Assembly (NCBI GenBank): GCA_002254365.1
Contig: NIUT01000158.1
Coordinates: 1-39,063 of the forward strand
DNA: 39,063 nt
Source of the DNA: Nitrospira sp. UW-LDO-01
GTDB lineage: Bacteria; Nitrospirota; Nitrospiria; Nitrospirales; Nitrospiraceae
Reading direction: 5' to 3'
A program made the translations under genes and the position numbers. The notes beneath the pieces are model-generated. The model was not told where the DNA came from. It did no database searches and worked only from the letters and a program-made list of their open reading frames with translations. Position 1 is the first letter of the stretch, and each line of letters begins with the position of its first letter. Below, piece after piece: positions 35,941-39,063 of this stretch.

Positions 35941-38202
35941 TTATCCACTCTCTACCGGGTCCATATCGATAACGAATTTGATCTGCTTCTGTCGGTATTG
36001 TCTTTCCATGCTCTCAACCGAATCCCGGAGCCGACGTGCGAGGAGGTCGGGATCAGCTCCCTTCACCAGGAGCCGGCGGTGATGCTGCCCTCGAAGCCGT
36101 TTTCCCAGCGTCGGGACAGGTCCTAGAACGACAAGATGTTCTTCGACAGAGGTCTGTCGTTGAAGGTTGGCGCCCCAGCGGGTAGCGGCCTCTTCGACGA
36201 GGACCGTATTGTGCCCAGTGACGGTAAGATCGGCTATGTGGCACACTGGTGGATAATTGAGAAGTCGGCGTGCGATGAGTTCCTCATTGTAGAACTGATG
36301 AGGATTCCAAGATATGAGAGCTTGGACGGCGTGGTGGGAAGGGAGGCGAGTCTGCACGATGACTTGCCCTCCAGCGGATGCCGGGTACGCCACGCTTGCC
36401 GCATCAACAAGGAGGTGGTACGTCCGCTCCGCAGCTCGAAAATCCGAGACATGTAATCCGGAATCGGCTTGAAGAATTCCCACCACATGGTGCTGTGGAA
36501 GGGGCTCATGAGTGAAGAGTGCTTGCGTCCCTATCAGAATATCGCATGATCCGGATCTCGCACGTTCCCACAGTGAGCGCGCGGTGGATGGGCGGCGGAG
36601 TGTGTCACTGTCGAGGCGCACAATCGTGGCATGAGGAAACAAATGATGAGCTTCAGCCTCGACCCGTTCAGTACCTTCACCGACGGGACTGACCGGGGTG
36701 GCATGGCATAGGGGACATGCATCAGGCAACTGTTCCGCAACTCCGCAGTACCGACAGGTAAGGCTTCCGGCTTCTCGGTAGTAAGGGAGTGCGACGGTGC
36801 AGGAGGGACAGCGCGGTACCCAGCCACAGTCTCGACAGATCAGCGTTCTGGCGTATCCTCTCCTATTAAGGAAGAGCAAGATCCTTCTTTTGCACTTGAG
36901 GGCATCGCGTATCGCGGAGCGCAGGCTATGGCTCAGGAGAGTTCCTCTCGACTCCTTGGTGAGATCAACCAGCTCAATCTTTGGCTGCAGGGCTATGTCC
37001 TTCTGAACCCGATGAACTTCCGCTTCGGTATCGAAATTCGATTCCAGGGATAGGTGTTCCGATGCGAGAACCACCACTGCATGATCCTCCTTTGCCCGTA
37101 GACTGGCCACCTCCCTGGCATGATATCGAGGCTCTTTGGGTTCTTTGAGGGCTGAGTCCTCTTCTCCTTCGACCCAGATGAGTCCGACGGAATCGAGCTG
37201 TGCAAAGATAACTGAACGGGTTCCCACGAGGACTGATGGAGTCGGGCCTTGACGATGATCCAATCGTTGAGGCGAGTGGGGCAGCTGGGCAAAGTCAATC
37301 TGAAGTCCGGTGAGTGGTGCGAGCACTTGTGTCAACCAGCGTGCTTTTGCCGTCTCACCGCATACCACAATTATCGATCTGTTGTGTGAACGCACTTGGC
37401 GAATGGCCTCTGCAAGTCTTCCTATCCGTTGTTGCCATGGAGCCTGGAGAACGATTTTCTTCATGTGGTCCGCCTGTAGGCACTGGTGGAGATGAGCACG
37501 CCAGGCGGGGTCTATCCCGTAGGGTTGACTTGTATCGACTACAGCGTGAGGCAGGGTTTGTTGTTGCTCTGGCTCAGTGAGGGGGATCCGCTGTCGCTTG
37601 CGAGTCTGGATATGCTCTGTGTTCGACAGTACACGATTGATCCACGAGCGCTCAATGAGGGAATCGACCGCTTGCAAGGCATGGCCATGTTGGGCTGGTT
37701 GGAGTGTGGATGACAAGATCCCAGAGGCTCGGTGAGCGATTCGCTGTAGCGTTGGTCGAAGGGATTCTGGGCAGGTACCTGTTTCCAGTGCTGTGCGGCC
37801 TAGCTGAGTGGCGATATAGCGTGTGGGTGAGATGAGTGATGGAGGGCGGAGTAATCGAAGGCATTGGCCCCAGGGAGCCACATAGTATTGTGCAACTTTG
37901 TGAGAGAGTTCGAACAGGGTGGGAGAGATCGTCGTATTGTGCCGATCTTCAACCAGCGAAAGAATCGTTTTTAGGGAGGCAGACGTCATCTCGGATGCGA
38001 GTTGGGAACTGATGGAAATCACGACTCCCTCTAGGACGGATCGGCCGAATGGTACCTTGACGAGACTGCCGATTTGAATACGTTGAGTGATGGAGAGTGG
38101 AATAAGATAGGTGAACGCCTTCGTGATGTGCCGTGGAACGAGGACATCCGCAAACCGAGGCGCTGTTTGCGGCTGTGAGGCCGAAGTGCTCTGGAGAGCC
38201 AT
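35941..38202 (-). CDS. priA: PriA (primosomal protein N') homolog with degenerate helicase motifs
   Basis: N-terminal ADVLVPRHITKAFTYLIP...GSLVKVPFGRSVLEGVV; FLNRRGYARTLICRDCGWVPRCPSC...CRYCG...CPLC zinc region; VLGPVPTLGKRLRGQHHRRLLVKG and FVIDMDPVESG C-terminus. Confidence 0.9.
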   Translation of the reverse strand: MALQSTSASQPQTAPRFADVLVPRHITKAFTYLIPLSITQRIQIGSLVKVPFGRSVLEGVVISISSQLASEMTSASLKTILSLVEDRHNTTISPTLFELSHKVAQYYVAPWGQCLRLLRPPSLISPTRYIATQLGRTALETGTCPESLRPTLQRIAHRASGILSSTLQPAQHGHALQAVDSLIERSWINRVLSNTEHIQTRKRQRIPLTEPEQQQTLPHAVVDTSQPYGIDPAWRAHLHQCLQADHMKKIVLQAPWQQRIGRLAEAIRQVRSHNRSIIVVCGETAKARWLTQVLAPLTGLQIDFAQLPHSPQRLDHRQGPTPSVLVGTRSVIFAQLDSVGLIWVEGEEDSALKEPKEPRYHAREVASLRAKEDHAVVVLASEHLSLESNFDTEAEVHRVQKDIALQPKIELVDLTKESRGTLLSHSLRSAIRDALKCKRRILLFLNRRGYARTLICRDCGWVPRCPSCTVALPYYREAGSLTCRYCGVAEQLPDACPLCHATPVSPVGEGTERVEAEAHHLFPHATIVRLDSDTLRRPSTARSLWERARSGSCDILIGTQALFTHEPLPQHHVVGILQADSGLHVSDFRAAERTYHLLVDAASVAYPASAGGQVIVQTRLPSHHAVQALISWNPHQFYNEELIARRLLNYPPVCHIADLTVTGHNTVLVEEAATRWGANLQRQTSVEEHLVVLGPVPTLGKRLRGQHHRRLLVKGADPDLLARRLRDSVESMERQYRQKQIKFVIDMDPVESG

Positions 38203-38222
38203 ACTGCATTCTAACAGTATGG
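38199..38222 (-). other. perfect 8-bp inverted repeat covering the priA start codon
   Basis: Minus strand CCATACTG-TTAGAATG-CAGTATGG; the ATG is in the right arm. Confidence 0.6.
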
Positions 38223-38328
38223 AATCATGAAGGACACCGAGTCTGTCGTCCCTCTAGAGTTAGGACGGAATAATTGGAGAGATACCGTGGTAAGAAAGTG
38301 AGAAGAATCCACCCTTCGCGAGGGGAGA

Positions 38329-39063
38329 CTATTCCGTCGGAGTCCCACCTGCTGCTGGTTGTTGCTGAGACGTGTCTGGTCTATTCGGCTCCATCGGCGT
38401 GGAAGGACTGCCGGTATCGGGAGTACCAGCACGACTGCCAGATCCAGTCTGGGAAGTCCGCGACGAATCGTCCACAGACACAGTTCCTGGGGTAACAGGG
38501 TTCTCAGCATCCGAAGCAGGCGTAGAGGGGTTCTGTTGATCGAGATTTCCACGCGCATTCAAATTGGGAGCATTGGTGCTCAACGTGTGCGTGTGAGTCG
38601 GCTCCTCCGAAGCGTCGGCTTCGGCGAGATATAGCACGACCTCCACACGACGATTCTTTTTGCGGTCCTCTTCCATCTCATTCGACGCGGTTGGCTTGCT
38701 GTCCCCAAGTGCCACGGCTGTGATCCTGGCTGAGTCAATACCGCCTTTCTCGACAAGATAGCGAAGAACACCGTTTGCACGGACCTTGGACAGTTCCCAA
38801 TTGCTCGGATAACGAGCCTTGAGGGAGGGACCGATTTCGACGTTATCGGTATGACCTTCAATTCGAATCAATCGGGTATCGCCGCTGGTTCGCAAATATT
38901 CAATGAACTGATCGAGCACGGCATAATTCTCAGGCTTGATTGCGGCATCTCCTGATTCATAGCGCAAGAACTTGGCTAGTTCGCCCAGATTGAGACGACT
39001 TTGTCCGGAGGCATCATGTACTGTCAGCTTGCTGGTGACCAGATCGGTAGTTGGTCTAACAGG
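38329..39063 (-). CDS. OmpA/MotB-family peptidoglycan-binding domain protein, partial (5' end outside window)
   Basis: IRIEGHTDNVEIGPSLKARYPSNWELSKVRANGVLRYLVEKGGIDSARITAVALGDSKPTASNEMEEDRKKNRRVEVVL; frame remains open to the right edge (PVRPTTDLVTSKLTVHDASGQSRLNLGELAKF...). Confidence 0.92.
   Translation of the reverse strand, partial: PVRPTTDLVTSKLTVHDASGQSRLNLGELAKFLRYESGDAAIKPENYAVLDQFIEYLRTSGDTRLIRIEGHTDNVEIGPSLKARYPSNWELSKVRANGVLRYLVEKGGIDSARITAVALGDSKPTASNEMEEDRKKNRRVEVVLYLAEADASEEPTHTHTLSTNAPNLNARGNLDQQNPSTPASDAENPVTPGTVSVDDSSRTSQTGSGSRAGTPDTGSPSTPMEPNRPDTSQQQPAAGGTPTE

Noticed and set aside
38264-38338. GACGGAATA...TATTCCGTC 9-bp inverted repeat between priA and the OmpA-family gene
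   Set aside because: About 57-nt separation and overlap with a stop codon; no T-tract, so a terminator call is not supported.

Overview
39-kb window of a bacterial chromosome; gene content and order look Nitrospira-like, but that is inference because no search was run. Most of it is core housekeeping DNA: trmFO (partial at the left edge), tRNA-Val(CAC), two lipoproteins, a DksA/TraR zinc-finger protein, a minus-strand tRNA-Ser(GGA)-ffs-dnaX-ebfC-recR block, tRNA-Leu(TAG), tig-clpP-clpX, a tandem PilZ-like pair, a tatA-like gene with a long tail, an M24 peptidase, a class I glutamine amidotransferase, an APC permease, nagZ, pepA, queE, a HAD phosphatase, tRNA-Leu(GAG), priA and an OmpA-family gene partial at the right edge. 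The accessory part is a signalling block at about 23.2-35.9 kb. It holds a 5-PAS histidine kinase, an 1848-aa GAF + ~11-PAS paralog with a translationally overlapping NarL/DevR-type response regulator, a membrane-anchored multi-PAS protein with a DHp-like histidine motif but no HATPase domain, and an overlapping single-domain receiver. Strongest leads: (1) a PriA homolog in which every recognisable helicase motif (I, II, III, V, VI) is degenerate although zinc-binding and terminal regions are kept; (2) the ATPase-less PAS/DHp protein plus receiver pair, whose first PAS is LOV-like but lacks the photoactive Cys; (3) the expanded kinase paralog pair apparently sharing one regulator; (4) a TatA with a second, TM-less copy of its amphipathic helix at the C-terminus. 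No CRISPR array, transposase or phage module was seen.
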